A stretch of 30,608 nt of DNA from Muribaculaceae bacterium (GTDB lineage Bacteria > Bacteroidota > Bacteroidia > Bacteroidales > Muribaculaceae): assembly GCA_009775375.1 (NCBI GenBank), contig VSPO01000032.1, forward strand, positions 1 to 30,608, written 5' to 3'. Shown piece by piece: positions 17,253 through 25,977 of this stretch. Position numbers and translations under genes: made by a program. Position 1 is the stretch's first letter; every line of letters starts with the position of its first letter. Under the pieces are notes generated by a model. The model was not told the origin of the DNA, ran no database searches, and saw nothing but the letters and a program-made list of their open reading frames with translations.

Positions 17253-20200
17253 ATGCCAAAACGTAAGGATATAAAGAAAGTTATGGTGATTGGGTCCGGC
17301 CCCATCGTAGTCGGACAAGCAGCCGAATTTGATTATGCCGGCACCCAAGCCTGCACAGCCCTCAAAGAGGAGGGTTATGAAGTGGTGCTCGTCAACTCCA
17401 ATCCCGCCACGATCATGACCGACCCCGATATTGCCCACAAGGTCTATATGGAGCCGCTGACGTTGGAATACGTCGCCAAGATAGTGCGCTACGAACGCCC
17501 CGATGCCATCGTGCCCGGACTTGGCGGACAGACGGGCCTCAACCTGGCCGTGCAGCTTGCTAAGAAAGGGGTGCTTGAGGAATGCGGCGTGGAGATTCTC
17601 GGCACATCGTTTGAGAGCATAGAGAAAGCCGAGGACCGTGAACTCTTCAAAGAGCTTTGCGAGAGCATAGGGGAGCCGGTGCTTCCGAGCGACGTGGCTT
17701 CCAGCATCGACCATGCAGCCGAAATCGCCGCAAAGATAGGCTATCCCGTGATTCTTCGCCCGGCCTTCACTTTGGGAGGGACTGGCGGCGGATTCGCCGA
17801 CAATGAGGAGGAGCTACGGGAACTTATGCGTACGGCCCTTGACCTTTCTCCGGTGCATCAGGTGCTTGTCGAGAAGAGCATAAAAGGATTCAAGGAGATA
17901 GAATTCGAGGTTATGAGAGATGCCAATGACACTGTCATAGCGATATGCTCTATGGAGAACCTCGACCCGGTCGGAGTGCACACCGGCGACTCCATAGTGG
18001 TAGCTCCGGCGCAGACGTTGACCAACAAGGAATATCAGCTTCTCCGCGACAGCGCGCTCAAGCTTATCCGGGCTCTGAAAATCGAGGGAGGTTGCAACGT
18101 GCAGTTCGCCCTCGACCCGCTTTCTTTCGACTATTATCTGATAGAGGTCAACCCACGTGTGTCGCGCTCATCCGCACTCGCCTCTAAGGCTTCCGGCTAT
18201 CCCATCGCAAGGGTCAGCGCAAAGATTGCGGTCGGTCTGAACCTTGAGGAGATCGACCTTGGCCATATCCCGGCCAGCTTCGAGCCTGCCCTTGACTATG
18301 TGGTCACCAAGATCGCCCGCTTCCCCTTCGACAAGTTTGCTGACGCCTCAAACGTGCTCGGCACCCAGATGAAAGCCACCGGCGAGGTTATGAGCATCGG
18401 ACGCACGCTTGAGGAGAGCTTGCTGAAGGCTGTGCGATCCCTTGAGACCGGAGTCTGCCATATCTACCACAAGAAATTCGATGAGATGCCGACCGACGAC
18501 ATCCTCGACTATATCCGCAAAGCTACCGACGACCGCCTCTACGCCCTTGCAGAACTTATGCGCCGCGACGTGGACGCCGGGCATATCTACAACCGCACGA
18601 AGATCGACATGTTCTTCCTCGACAAAATCAAGAACATCGTTGACTTTGAAAAAACGGTGAAGGAATCGCCGATGGACGTGGAGACTCTTCGCGATGCCAA
18701 GGCCATGGGCTTCAGCGACAAATATATCGGCCAACTTTGGGGAAAGACAGAGTCGGAAATCTATCTCCTGCGCAAGGTCAACGGCATATATCCGGCCTTC
18801 AAGATGATAGACTCCTGCGCCTCGGAATTCCATGCGAAGACGAATTATTTCTACTCCACTTATGAGACGGAAAATGAGTCGATCCCCTCCGGCAATAAGA
18901 AGATCGTCGTGCTTGGGTCGGGCCCGATCCGCATCGGGCAAGGCGTGGAGTTCGATTATTCCACGGTGCATGCCATATGGTCGATCCGCAAGGCCGGCTA
19001 TGAGGCCATAATCATCAACAACAATCCTGAGACCGTCTCCACCGACCACACCACCGGCGACAAACTCTATTTCGACCCCTTGACCGTGGAGGATGTCATG
19101 AACGTGCTCGACCTTGAGAAGCCCGTAGGGGTGATAGTATCCCTCGGCGGGCAGACCGCCATCAACCTTGCCGAGCCCCTTGCTCGTCTTGGCGCCCCGA
19201 TCATTGGCACTGACACCGAGGCCATCCGCAACGCGGAAGACCGCGGATGCTTTGAGGCCATAATGGAGAAACTTCAGATTCCCCAGCCTCAGGGCGTGGC
19301 CGTGACCGACATTGAAGCAGGGGTTAAGGCCGCTGCAGAAATCGGTTATCCCGTGCTTGTACGCCCCAGCTACGTGCTCGGAGGCCGTGCGATGCAGATT
19401 GTCAGCAATGAAGGAATGCTGCGCCATTACCTTCAGACGGCTGTGGAAATCAACATGGAGCATCCCGTGCTCGTCGACAAATACATCATGGGCAAGGAGC
19501 TTGAGGTGGACGCCGTCTGCGACGGTGAGAACGTCTTCGTGCCCGGCATAATGGAGCATGTGGAGCACACCGGCGTCCATTCAGGCGACTCCATCAGCGT
19601 CTACCCCACGTTCAGCGTGAGCGACAAAGTCAAGAAGACGATTCTTGACTATACAGTGCGTCTGGGCAAGGAGATAGGCATCAAGGGTCTTTACAACATC
19701 CAATTTATCTGCGACAGCAAAGAGAACGTCTTCGTCATCGAGGTCAATCCCCGCTCGTCGCGCACCGTCCCATTCCTCTCGAAAGCAACGGGGGTGCCCC
19801 TTCCCCATATCGCCACGATGGTGATGCTCGGTCATTCCCTCCCCGAGCAGGGCATAACGGAGCTATACCCTGAAGAGAAGAAACGTTGGTTTGTCAAGAC
19901 GCCGGCGTTCTCCTTCTCCAAGCTCAGCGGCATGGATTCCTACCTTTCCCCGGAAATGAAGTCCACGGGAGAGGCCATCGGCTACGACCGCTCACTCAAA
20001 CGCGCCCTCTACAAGTCGCTCCAGGCCTCGGGAATGACCGTCGCAAACTACGGCACGATCTTCGTCACCATCGGCGACAGCGACAAGCAGCGTGCCCTTC
20101 CGCTGATAAAGAGGTTCTACGAGCTTGGATTCAACGTGGAGGCGACAAAAGGCACTGCTGAATTCCTGATCAAGCATGGAATCCGCACCCGTCTGCTCCA

Positions 20201-20438
20201 TAAACTCAGCGAAGGGAGCGACGATATCGTCAAATCGTTGAGGCAAGGCCACGTCAACTACGTCATCAACACCATCGAGCTTGCCGCCGACCATTCCCAC
20301 AAAGATGGATATTATATCCGTCGCACGGCCGTCGACAACAATATCACGGTGTTCACTTCGTTGGAAACAGTAGAGGTGCTTCTCGACGTGCTCGACGACA
20401 TCACCATGAAAGTATCAACAATTGACGCCGAAGATTAA
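17253..20438 (+). CDS. carB: Carbamoyl-phosphate synthase, large subunit
   Basis: Makes carbamoyl phosphate from bicarbonate, ammonia and two ATP. 1061 residues, full length. It is an internal duplication: the first half starts MVIGSGPIVVGQAAEFDYAG and the second VLGSGPIRIGQGVEFDYST (about residue 550), each with an ATP-grasp domain (RPAFTLGGTGGG and RPSYVLGGRAMQ; EVNPRVSRSSALASKA and EVNPRSSRTVPFLSKA). The last 130 residues form the MGS-like allosteric domain (FVTIGDSDKQRALPL to the end), the usual site of UMP/ornithine control. Only two bases separate it from pyrK. Unlike E. coli, carAB sits inside a pyr operon here, so arginine control is not suggested. Confidence 0.97.
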   Translation: MPKRKDIKKVMVIGSGPIVVGQAAEFDYAGTQACTALKEEGYEVVLVNSNPATIMTDPDIAHKVYMEPLTLEYVAKIVRYERPDAIVPGLGGQTGLNLAVQLAKKGVLEECGVEILGTSFESIEKAEDRELFKELCESIGEPVLPSDVASSIDHAAEIAAKIGYPVILRPAFTLGGTGGGFADNEEELRELMRTALDLSPVHQVLVEKSIKGFKEIEFEVMRDANDTVIAICSMENLDPVGVHTGDSIVVAPAQTLTNKEYQLLRDSALKLIRALKIEGGCNVQFALDPLSFDYYLIEVNPRVSRSSALASKASGYPIARVSAKIAVGLNLEEIDLGHIPASFEPALDYVVTKIARFPFDKFADASNVLGTQMKATGEVMSIGRTLEESLLKAVRSLETGVCHIYHKKFDEMPTDDILDYIRKATDDRLYALAELMRRDVDAGHIYNRTKIDMFFLDKIKNIVDFEKTVKESPMDVETLRDAKAMGFSDKYIGQLWGKTESEIYLLRKVNGIYPAFKMIDSCASEFHAKTNYFYSTYETENESIPSGNKKIVVLGSGPIRIGQGVEFDYSTVHAIWSIRKAGYEAIIINNNPETVSTDHTTGDKLYFDPLTVEDVMNVLDLEKPVGVIVSLGGQTAINLAEPLARLGAPIIGTDTEAIRNAEDRGCFEAIMEKLQIPQPQGVAVTDIEAGVKAAAEIGYPVLVRPSYVLGGRAMQIVSNEGMLRHYLQTAVEINMEHPVLVDKYIMGKELEVDAVCDGENVFVPGIMEHVEHTGVHSGDSISVYPTFSVSDKVKKTILDYTVRLGKEIGIKGLYNIQFICDSKENVFVIEVNPRSSRTVPFLSKATGVPLPHIATMVMLGHSLPEQGITELYPEEKKRWFVKTPAFSFSKLSGMDSYLSPEMKSTGEAIGYDRSLKRALYKSLQASGMTVANYGTIFVTIGDSDKQRALPLIKRFYELGFNVEATKGTAEFLIKHGIRTRLLHKLSEGSDDIVKSLRQGHVNYVINTIELAADHSHKDGYYIRRTAVDNNITVFTSLETVEVLLDVLDDITMKVSTIDAED

Positions 20439-20440
20439 TC

Positions 20441-21196
20441 ATGAACCTGAACCTGAGAAATGACTATACCATAATCGCCAACAGGCAGCTGACCTACAAG
20501 ACCTGGGTCATGACCCTTAGAGGCGACACAGGGGCGATCACGTCCCCCGGACAGTTTGTCAACATCGCCATTCCCGGAAAGTATCTGCGCCGTCCTATCT
20601 CGATTTGCGACTATTCACATGAGAGGGGCGAAATCACTCTGCTCTACGACACCGTAGGGGAAGGCACCGAAGCCATGAGCCGCATGAAGCCCGGAGATGT
20701 GCTCGACATGCTCAACGGCTTGGGCAACGGCTTTACGACAGTGGGGGATTTCTGCCGTCCGCTGCTCCTTGGCGGAGGTATAGGATGCGCCCCGCTGCTC
20801 GGATTGGCCCGCGCCTTGAAGAGAGAGGGGAAGAACCCCGTGGCGATACTGGGCTACAACACCGCCGCCGACAGTTTCGGTATGGACAGATGGTTTCAGG
20901 AAATAGGGGTTGAGGCTTATATCGCCACGGTCGACGGATCGGTCGGGACGAAAGGCTTCGTGACCGACGTTATCCGCGAGAAAGGGATAGAGGGAGATTA
21001 TTTCCAGGCTTGTGGCCCTATGCCGATGTTGAAGGCATTGTGCGCCAACCTCGACATCCCCGGAGAGTTGAGCCTTGAGAGCCGTATGGGTTGTGGCTTC
21101 GGAGCCTGCATGGGCTGCGCGCTGACCACGACCGAAGGCCCCAAAAGGATATGCAAGGATGGTCCGGTGTTTGGAAAGGAGGTGATCATATGGTAA
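20441..21196 (+). CDS. pyrK: Dihydroorotate dehydrogenase, electron-transfer subunit
   Basis: An FAD and [2Fe-2S] subunit that passes electrons from the PyrD flavin to NAD+. 251 residues. The ferredoxin-reductase-like FAD domain contains LRRPISICDY (FAD-binding RPxS) and the nucleotide domain GGGIGCAPLLGLARAL. The C-terminal cluster ligands are C218-x4-C223-x2-C226-x11-C238. With the adjacent pyrD this defines a class 1B, NAD-linked enzyme, suited to an anaerobe and independent of quinones. Its 3' end carries the Shine-Dalgarno of pyrD and overlaps the pyrD start by 7 bases. Confidence 0.96.
   Translation: MNLNLRNDYTIIANRQLTYKTWVMTLRGDTGAITSPGQFVNIAIPGKYLRRPISICDYSHERGEITLLYDTVGEGTEAMSRMKPGDVLDMLNGLGNGFTTVGDFCRPLLLGGGIGCAPLLGLARALKREGKNPVAILGYNTAADSFGMDRWFQEIGVEAYIATVDGSVGTKGFVTDVIREKGIEGDYFQACGPMPMLKALCANLDIPGELSLESRMGCGFGACMGCALTTTEGPKRICKDGPVFGKEVIIW
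21175..21187 (+). promoter_or_regulatory. Unusually strong Shine-Dalgarno for pyrD
   Basis: AAAGGAGGTGATC lies 2 bases upstream of ATG 21190, with the AGGAGG core ending 7 bases before the ATG. It matches the anti-Shine-Dalgarno over at least ten bases. Such sites are rare in Bacteroidota; it decides the start at 21190 over the one at 21214. Confidence 0.7.
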
Positions 21197-22128
21197 AGAA
21201 TCAAGAGAAGTCAATGGCCGGCGATCTTTCCGTGTCGCTTTGCGGCGTAAGATTGCAGAATCCTGTAGTGCCCGCGTCGGGATGTTTTGGATTCGGCTAT
21301 GAAATGAGCGAATACTACGACATCGACATGCTTGGCTCCATCTCATTCAAGGGCACGACACGCGACCAACGATTTGGCAATCCCTTGCCGCGCATCGCTG
21401 AATGCCCCTCGGGGATGATTAATTCCGTAGGGCTTCAGAACCCCGGAATAGACGTTGTCATAGAGAGGGAGCTTCCGAAGCTTAAAGCCGTGTTCCATCA
21501 GCCGATTATCGCCAATATAAGCGGCTTTTCGATAGACGAATACGTGGAATGCTGCGAAAAAATCGACCGTCAGGAGCAGGTGGAGATAATCGAGCTTAAC
21601 GTCAGCTGTCCCAACGTGCATGGCGGGGGAATGAGCTTCGGCACGAGCTGCGATTCCATCTCCGAGGTGGTGAAGGCAGTGAAGCAAGTGGCCCGCAAGC
21701 CGCTTTTCGTCAAGCTGACCCCGAACGTGACCGACATCGTCTCCATCGGCCGATCGGCGGTGGAAGCCGGTGCCGACGGGCTTTGCCTTATCAACACGTT
21801 GCTCGGAATGCGCATAGACATAATGACGCGGCGTCCGGTCGTGGCCAACCGTATGGGCGGCTTCTCCGGCCCGGCAGTCTTCCCTGTGGCAGTAAGGATG
21901 GTCTGGCAGGTGGCAAATGCCTGTGGAGTCCCTGTCATAGGGTGTGGAGGAGTATCGACGGCAAAAGATGTCATAGAGATGATGATGGCCGGAGCCACGG
22001 CCGTTGAGGTCGGTGCTGCCAATCTTGTCAACCCCTATGCCTGCAAGGAGATAATCGAGACATTGCCCGTGGAGATGAAGAAACTCGGCATATCCTCACT
22101 TTCCGAAATAATAGGAGCAGCAAAATAA
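21190..22128 (+). CDS. pyrD: Dihydroorotate dehydrogenase, catalytic subunit (class 1B)
   Basis: An FMN TIM-barrel enzyme oxidising dihydroorotate to orotate, paired with PyrK. 312 residues, matching the class 1B length. Motifs: LQNPVVPASGCFGFG, GSISFKGTTRDQRFGNP, MINSVGLQNPGID, the active-site cysteine in ELNVSCPNVHGGG, VKLTPNVTDI, and the phosphate-binding GCGGVSTAKDVIEMMMAGA. The start at 21190 overlaps the pyrK stop and follows an optimal Shine-Dalgarno; the next in-frame ATG at 21214 would give 304 residues. Upstream in-frame codons back to 21091 lie inside pyrK. Confidence 0.96.
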   Translation: MVKNQEKSMAGDLSVSLCGVRLQNPVVPASGCFGFGYEMSEYYDIDMLGSISFKGTTRDQRFGNPLPRIAECPSGMINSVGLQNPGIDVVIERELPKLKAVFHQPIIANISGFSIDEYVECCEKIDRQEQVEIIELNVSCPNVHGGGMSFGTSCDSISEVVKAVKQVARKPLFVKLTPNVTDIVSIGRSAVEAGADGLCLINTLLGMRIDIMTRRPVVANRMGGFSGPAVFPVAVRMVWQVANACGVPVIGCGGVSTAKDVIEMMMAGATAVEVGAANLVNPYACKEIIETLPVEMKKLGISSLSEIIGAAK

Positions 22129-22135
22129 AAATTAG

Positions 22136-22162
22136 CCAATATAACCATAATGGTTATATTGG
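22136..22162. repeat. 27-base near-perfect palindrome between pyrD and pyrF
   Basis: Arms CCAATATAACCAT and ATGGTTATATTGG around a single central A; as RNA it would fold into an 11-bp hairpin with loop ATAAT. No T-run follows, so it is not a standard terminator. It lies 7 bases after the pyrD stop and 38 bases before pyrF. Confidence 0.85.
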
Positions 22163-22200
22163 TTATTATGGCTATAAAATCGAATAAAAATCCAATAGAT

Positions 22201-22917
22201 ATGAAAGCTAACGCCAAAGACGTGATAATAGCATGCGATTTCGGTTCCACCGATGCCTGCCTCTCTTTTCTCGACAAATTCAAGGACGTGGAGCGCAAGC
22301 CGTTCCTGAAAATCGGCATGGAGCTATATTATGCAGCAGGCCCGGAGATAGTAAAAGAGCTTAAGCGGAGAGGATTTAAGATTTTCCTTGACCTCAAGCT
22401 TCACGACATCCCCAATACGGTGAAGAAAGCCATGAAGGTCCTTTCCAATCTGGATGTGGATATGGTCAATGTCCATGCCGCCGGCACGGTGGAGATGATG
22501 CGTGCAGCCCTTGAAGGATTGACACGCGAGGATGGCACACGCCCTCTTCTGATAGCAGTAACGCAGCTGACCTCCACTTCAGAAAAGGCCATGCGTGAAC
22601 AGTTGCTTATCGATGCCACCATCAACGACACTATCGCGCAATATGCTCAAAACGCTAAGGAGGCCGGTCTCGACGGTGTGGTTTGCTCTCCGTTGGAGGC
22701 ACGGCTCGTGAAGGATGCCTGCGGAGAGGAGTTCATGACCGTCACTCCCGGCATTCGTTTTGCCGACGCCGCCAAAGACGATCAGGTGCGCATCACCGAC
22801 CCTGCCCGTGCCCGCGAGATCGGATCGGATTATATCGTGGTGGGTCGCCCGATCACGGCAGCCGAAGATCCCGTGGCAGCCTACGAACGCTGCGTGAAGG
22901 ATTTTCTTGCTCTTTGA
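22201..22917 (+). CDS. pyrF: Orotidine-5'-phosphate decarboxylase
   Basis: Decarboxylates OMP to UMP, the last step of the pathway. 238 residues. The N-terminus KDVIIACDFGSTDACLSFL carries the first substrate Asp. The catalytic D-x-K-x-x-D motif is in FLDLKLHDIPNTVKKA, followed by VNVHAAGTVEMM. TPGIRF and the phosphate loop DYIVVGRPI lie near the C-terminus. All residues of the type 1 enzyme are present. An in-frame start at 22150 exists but would begin inside the palindrome and add 17 residues that homologues lack. Confidence 0.96.
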   Translation: MKANAKDVIIACDFGSTDACLSFLDKFKDVERKPFLKIGMELYYAAGPEIVKELKRRGFKIFLDLKLHDIPNTVKKAMKVLSNLDVDMVNVHAAGTVEMMRAALEGLTREDGTRPLLIAVTQLTSTSEKAMREQLLIDATINDTIAQYAQNAKEAGLDGVVCSPLEARLVKDACGEEFMTVTPGIRFADAAKDDQVRITDPARAREIGSDYIVVGRPITAAEDPVAAYERCVKDFLAL

Positions 22918-22969
22918 TATGGGATTCCCCGAACACTCCTTAATATAGTAACTCAAAAAATTCAACGAT

Positions 22970-23608
22970 ATGGATACAGCAAAAAAAGTGGCTTCCGAGC
23001 TTCTTGAAATCAAAGCGGTCTTTCTGAATCCCGCCGACCCGTTTACGTGGGCAAGCGGCATAAAGAGCCCTATATACTGCGACAATCGCCTGATCCTCAC
23101 CTCGCCCAAGGCGCGCAAGGTGGTGGAGGAGGCTATCGCCAAAACCGTGAAGGAGAAATTCCCGGAGGCTGAGGTGCTCATGGGAACCAGCACTGCCGGC
23201 ATCGCCCATGCCGCTATTGCCGCGTGGCTTCTCGACATGCCTATGGGCTACGTGCGCGGAGGCAACAAAGACCACGGACGCCAGAACCGCATCGAAGGTC
23301 GTCTTGAGCCGGGACAGAAGGTGGTCGTTATTGAAGACCTTATCTCTACGGCCGGAAGCTGCATTGAGGTGGTGGAAGCCCTTCGCGAGGCGGGTGCAGA
23401 CGTGCTGGGCGTGGTCAGCATCTTCACGTATGGCATGAAGAAGGGTCTCGTACGTCTTGCCGCTGCAGACGTGACCAACTATTCCCTCTCCAATTTCGAC
23501 ACGCTTTGCCAGGTGGCAGTGGAACAGAAATACATATCTCCGTTGGAGGAACTCAAACTGAAAAAATTCATGTCGAATCCCTCCGACGAATCCTGGATGC
23601 AGGCGTAA
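22970..23608 (+). CDS. pyrE: Orotate phosphoribosyltransferase
   Basis: Transfers ribose-5-phosphate from PRPP to orotate, giving OMP for PyrF. 212 residues. Motifs: FTWASGIKSPIYCDNR (orotate/PRPP loop), YVRGGNKDHGRQNRIEG (flexible catalytic loop) and the PRPP-binding signature VVVIEDLISTAGS. It follows pyrF after 52 bases and precedes pyrB by 22 bases. Confidence 0.96.
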   Translation: MDTAKKVASELLEIKAVFLNPADPFTWASGIKSPIYCDNRLILTSPKARKVVEEAIAKTVKEKFPEAEVLMGTSTAGIAHAAIAAWLLDMPMGYVRGGNKDHGRQNRIEGRLEPGQKVVVIEDLISTAGSCIEVVEALREAGADVLGVVSIFTYGMKKGLVRLAAADVTNYSLSNFDTLCQVAVEQKYISPLEELKLKKFMSNPSDESWMQA

Positions 23609-23630
23609 TAGGGGAATAAATCTATGAATC

Positions 23631-24719
23631 ATGAAACATCTCATCGACCCTACCGATCTCACCAAGCAGGAGCTTGAGGAGATTATCGACCTTGCTCTCG
23701 ACATCATAGACAACCGTGAGAGATATTCCGAACGTTGCAAGGGAAAAAAGCTTGCCACCCTGTTCTATGAGCCGTCGACACGTACTCGCCTGAGTTTCAC
23801 GGCTGCCATGATGGAGCTTGGCGGCAATGTGCTCGGTTTTTCCGACGCCAAGAACACGTCGGTCAGCAAGGGAGAGACCTGTGCCGACACGACGAAGGTC
23901 ATCAATTGTTTTGCCGACATCATCGCGATGCGCCATTTCGAAGAGGGGGCGGCAACTGTCTCGGCGATGAATTCCCGCATACCGGTCATCAATGCCGGCG
24001 ACGGAAGCCACAGCCATCCCACGCAGACCCTGACCGACCTGCTGACAATCAAGCGCGAGATCGGGCGTTTCGACAATATCACCATCGGATTCTGCGGCGA
24101 CCTGAAATTCGGCCGCACCGTCCATTCGCTTATCAAGGCCCTGTCGCGCTACAGCGGGGTGAAGGTGGTGCTTATCGCTCCGCAGCAGCTCCGTCTGCCC
24201 GACTACATGAAGCAGGAGGTCTGCGAGATGAACGGCGTGCCCTACAAGGAGGTCGACACGATGGAAGAGGTGATGGGAGAGCTCGACGTGCTCTACATGA
24301 CCCGCGTGCAGAAGGAGCGTTTCTTCGACGAGGATGAATACGACCGCGTGAAGGATTTCTTTATCCTCGACAAGGAGAAACTGAAGCTTGCGCGTCTGGA
24401 GATGCGCATCCTGCATCCGCTCCCGAGGGTCAATGAAATCAGCACGGACGTGGACGACGATCCGCGTGCCGCCTATTTCCGTCAGGTGGAGAACGGCAAG
24501 TTTGTCCGCATGGCCCTCATCTGCAAGCTTCTCGACTGGGTCGACGATCCGACGAAGACGATGGAGTTGGTGCCCAAGGATGCCGTCAGAGGAAAGTTTA
24601 TCTGCCGCAACAAACGCTGCATCTCCAATATGGAAAGCGGCGTGGAGAGCCTCTTCCGTCCCGCCCACGACCACACCGGCGGCTATCGCTGCGTCTACTG
24701 CGAATCCAAACCGAAATAA
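23631..24719 (+). CDS. pyrB: Aspartate carbamoyltransferase fused to a PyrI-type zinc domain
   Basis: Makes N-carbamoyl-aspartate from carbamoyl phosphate and aspartate. Residues 1-310 are a complete catalytic chain: the carbamoyl-phosphate loop S49-T-R-T52 in FYEPSTRTRLSF, K80 in SVSKGE, R101-H102, HPTQ at 129-132 and HPLPR. The remaining 52 residues, which ordinary PyrB (about 310 aa) lacks, have C325-x4-C330-x23-C354-x2-C357 with CRNKRCISNMES and YRCVYCES. The cysteine spacing is the same as in the zinc domain of the regulatory chain PyrI of E. coli. The nucleotide-binding N-terminal domain of PyrI is absent, and no separate pyrI is in the window. Probably a zinc-stabilised enzyme without classical CTP/ATP allostery (inference). 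Last gene of the operon. Confidence 0.95.
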   Translation: MKHLIDPTDLTKQELEEIIDLALDIIDNRERYSERCKGKKLATLFYEPSTRTRLSFTAAMMELGGNVLGFSDAKNTSVSKGETCADTTKVINCFADIIAMRHFEEGAATVSAMNSRIPVINAGDGSHSHPTQTLTDLLTIKREIGRFDNITIGFCGDLKFGRTVHSLIKALSRYSGVKVVLIAPQQLRLPDYMKQEVCEMNGVPYKEVDTMEEVMGELDVLYMTRVQKERFFDEDEYDRVKDFFILDKEKLKLARLEMRILHPLPRVNEISTDVDDDPRAAYFRQVENGKFVRMALICKLLDWVDDPTKTMELVPKDAVRGKFICRNKRCISNMESGVESLFRPAHDHTGGYRCVYCESKPK

Positions 24720-24732
24720 CATTTCAGTTGAC

Positions 24733-24780
24733 ATAAAAATGATGGCGAAAGAATTTGAATTCTTTCGCCATCATTTTTAT
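24733..24780. terminator. Bidirectional terminator between pyrB and panB
   Basis: Perfect 22-bp arms, ATAAAAATGATGGCGAAAGA.. at 24733-24754 and its complement at 24759-24780, around loop TTGA. It has A-rich and T-rich outer ends on both sides, so it can terminate both convergent operons. Confidence 0.92.
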
Positions 24781-24798
24781 GGATTATGCGGCTCCCGG

Positions 24799-25620
24799 TC
24801 AGTAGGATTCTTCGGGGGAGGGGAAATCGGACGACTTGACGTCGGCGATGTAGCGTTGCACGGCGTCGGTCATGACGCTTGCCAGATCGGCGTAGCGACG
24901 GAGGAAGCGTGGGGAGAATCCTTGGTTGATGCCGAGCATGTCGTGCATGACGAGCACCTGGCCGTCGACTCCGCTTCCGGCTCCGATGCCGATGACCGGT
25001 ATCGTCAGTTCGTTGGCCACTCTTTCAGCGAGTTTGGCGGGGATTTTCTCCAGGACTACGGCGAAGCAACCGATCTCTTCGAGGAGTTTGGCGTCTTCGA
25101 TAAGTTTGCTGGCCTCGGCCTCCTCTTTGGCGCGGACGTTGTATGTGCCGAATTTATTGATGCTTTGAGGAGTCAGTCCGAGGTGGCCCATGACGGGTAT
25201 TCCAGCGCTAAGGATACGCTCCACCGATTCCTTAATCTCCGAACCGCCTTCCATCTTGACCGCTTCCGCGTGGCTCTCCTTCATGATGCGCACGGCAGAA
25301 GCGAGGGCTTCGATCGGGTTGCCCTGATACGAGCCGAAGGGCATGTCGCAGACCACGAGTGCGCGTTTCGTGCCCTTGATCACGGATTTGGCGTGATAGA
25401 TCATCTGGTCGAGGGTGATGGGAAGGGTGGTCATATTTCCGGCCATTACATTTGAGGCGGAATCGCCCACGAGAAGCACGTCTATTCCGGCTTCGTCGAG
25501 GATTTTGGCGGAAGAGAAATCGTAGGCTGTCAGCATGGAAATCTTTTCGCCACGCTGTTTCATTTCGATAAGGCGGCGCGTGGTCACCTTGCGGGTATTG
25601 TCTATAGTGTTGGTTGACAT
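24799..25620 (-). CDS. panB: 3-methyl-2-oxobutanoate hydroxymethyltransferase
   Basis: Ketopantoate synthesis from 2-oxoisovalerate and methylene-tetrahydrofolate, the first committed step toward pantothenate and CoA. 273 residues, normal length. Motifs: KISMLTAYDFSSAKILDEAG, the Mg-binding LLVGDSASNVMAGNMTTLPI, VVCDMPFGSYQ, AVKMEGG with the conserved Lys and Glu, VMGHLGLTPQSINKFG, and IPVIGIGAGSGVDGQVLVMHDMLG. It shares the precursor 2-oxoisovalerate with leucine synthesis. Monocistronic on the minus strand, with its own promoter and a shared terminator. Confidence 0.97.
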   Translation of the reverse strand: MSTNTIDNTRKVTTRRLIEMKQRGEKISMLTAYDFSSAKILDEAGIDVLLVGDSASNVMAGNMTTLPITLDQMIYHAKSVIKGTKRALVVCDMPFGSYQGNPIEALASAVRIMKESHAEAVKMEGGSEIKESVERILSAGIPVMGHLGLTPQSINKFGTYNVRAKEEAEASKLIEDAKLLEEIGCFAVVLEKIPAKLAERVANELTIPVIGIGAGSGVDGQVLVMHDMLGINQGFSPRFLRRYADLASVMTDAVQRYIADVKSSDFPSPEESY

Positions 25621-25658
25621 GATAAATAAAATCGGGAAAAGGCCGATGAAACACGCTG

Positions 25659-25690
25659 CAAAGTTAGCGATAATTAATTATCTATGCAAA
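25659..25690 (-). promoter_or_regulatory. panB promoter
   Basis: On the minus strand: TTTG (25690-25687), 20 bases, then TAACTTTG (25666-25659), 39 bases before the panB ATG. Same spacing and -7 box as the promoter at 13674-13705. Confidence 0.75.
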
Positions 25691-25891
25691 TTGGTTGGCT
25701 GTCAATATGATTTATGCTTTATTGGAAGCAAACCGTGTGTTTTTAGGTAGCTGGTGTGAGATAGCAAAATAAATATGGGATGTCTTCATGACGGACTATG
25801 TCAATGTTTTATAAATTTTTATATGCAATAAGCTGGCAATTGGTTGTCTGAAATGATGCTTCTCAGCAGTGTTTTCAAACATATTCATTAA
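25691..25891. other. AT-rich spacer without a visible gene
   Basis: About 200 bases between the divergent panB promoter and the next plus-strand promoter (within a gene-free stretch 25621-25977). Only very short open frames and no clear hairpin or repeat were seen. Confidence 0.6.
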
Positions 25892-25923
25892 GTTGCAAAT
25901 AATAATGTGATGATATAAATTTG
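25892..25923 (+). promoter_or_regulatory. Promoter of the RHS-leader-like gene
   Basis: GTTG at 25892-25895, 20 bases, then TAAATTTG at 25916-25923; 54 bases before the ATG at 25978. Confidence 0.55.
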
Positions 25924-25977
25924 CAGAGTATTGAATTTTTCAAATTTTATATCATCACAATAACGATTTTTTACATT

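Noticed and set aside
18348..19580. 410-residue open frame on the minus strand within carB
   Set aside because: It is the shadow of a GC-rich, conserved gene. Long open antisense frames here and in pyrC, leuB and carA have no promoter or recognisable domains.
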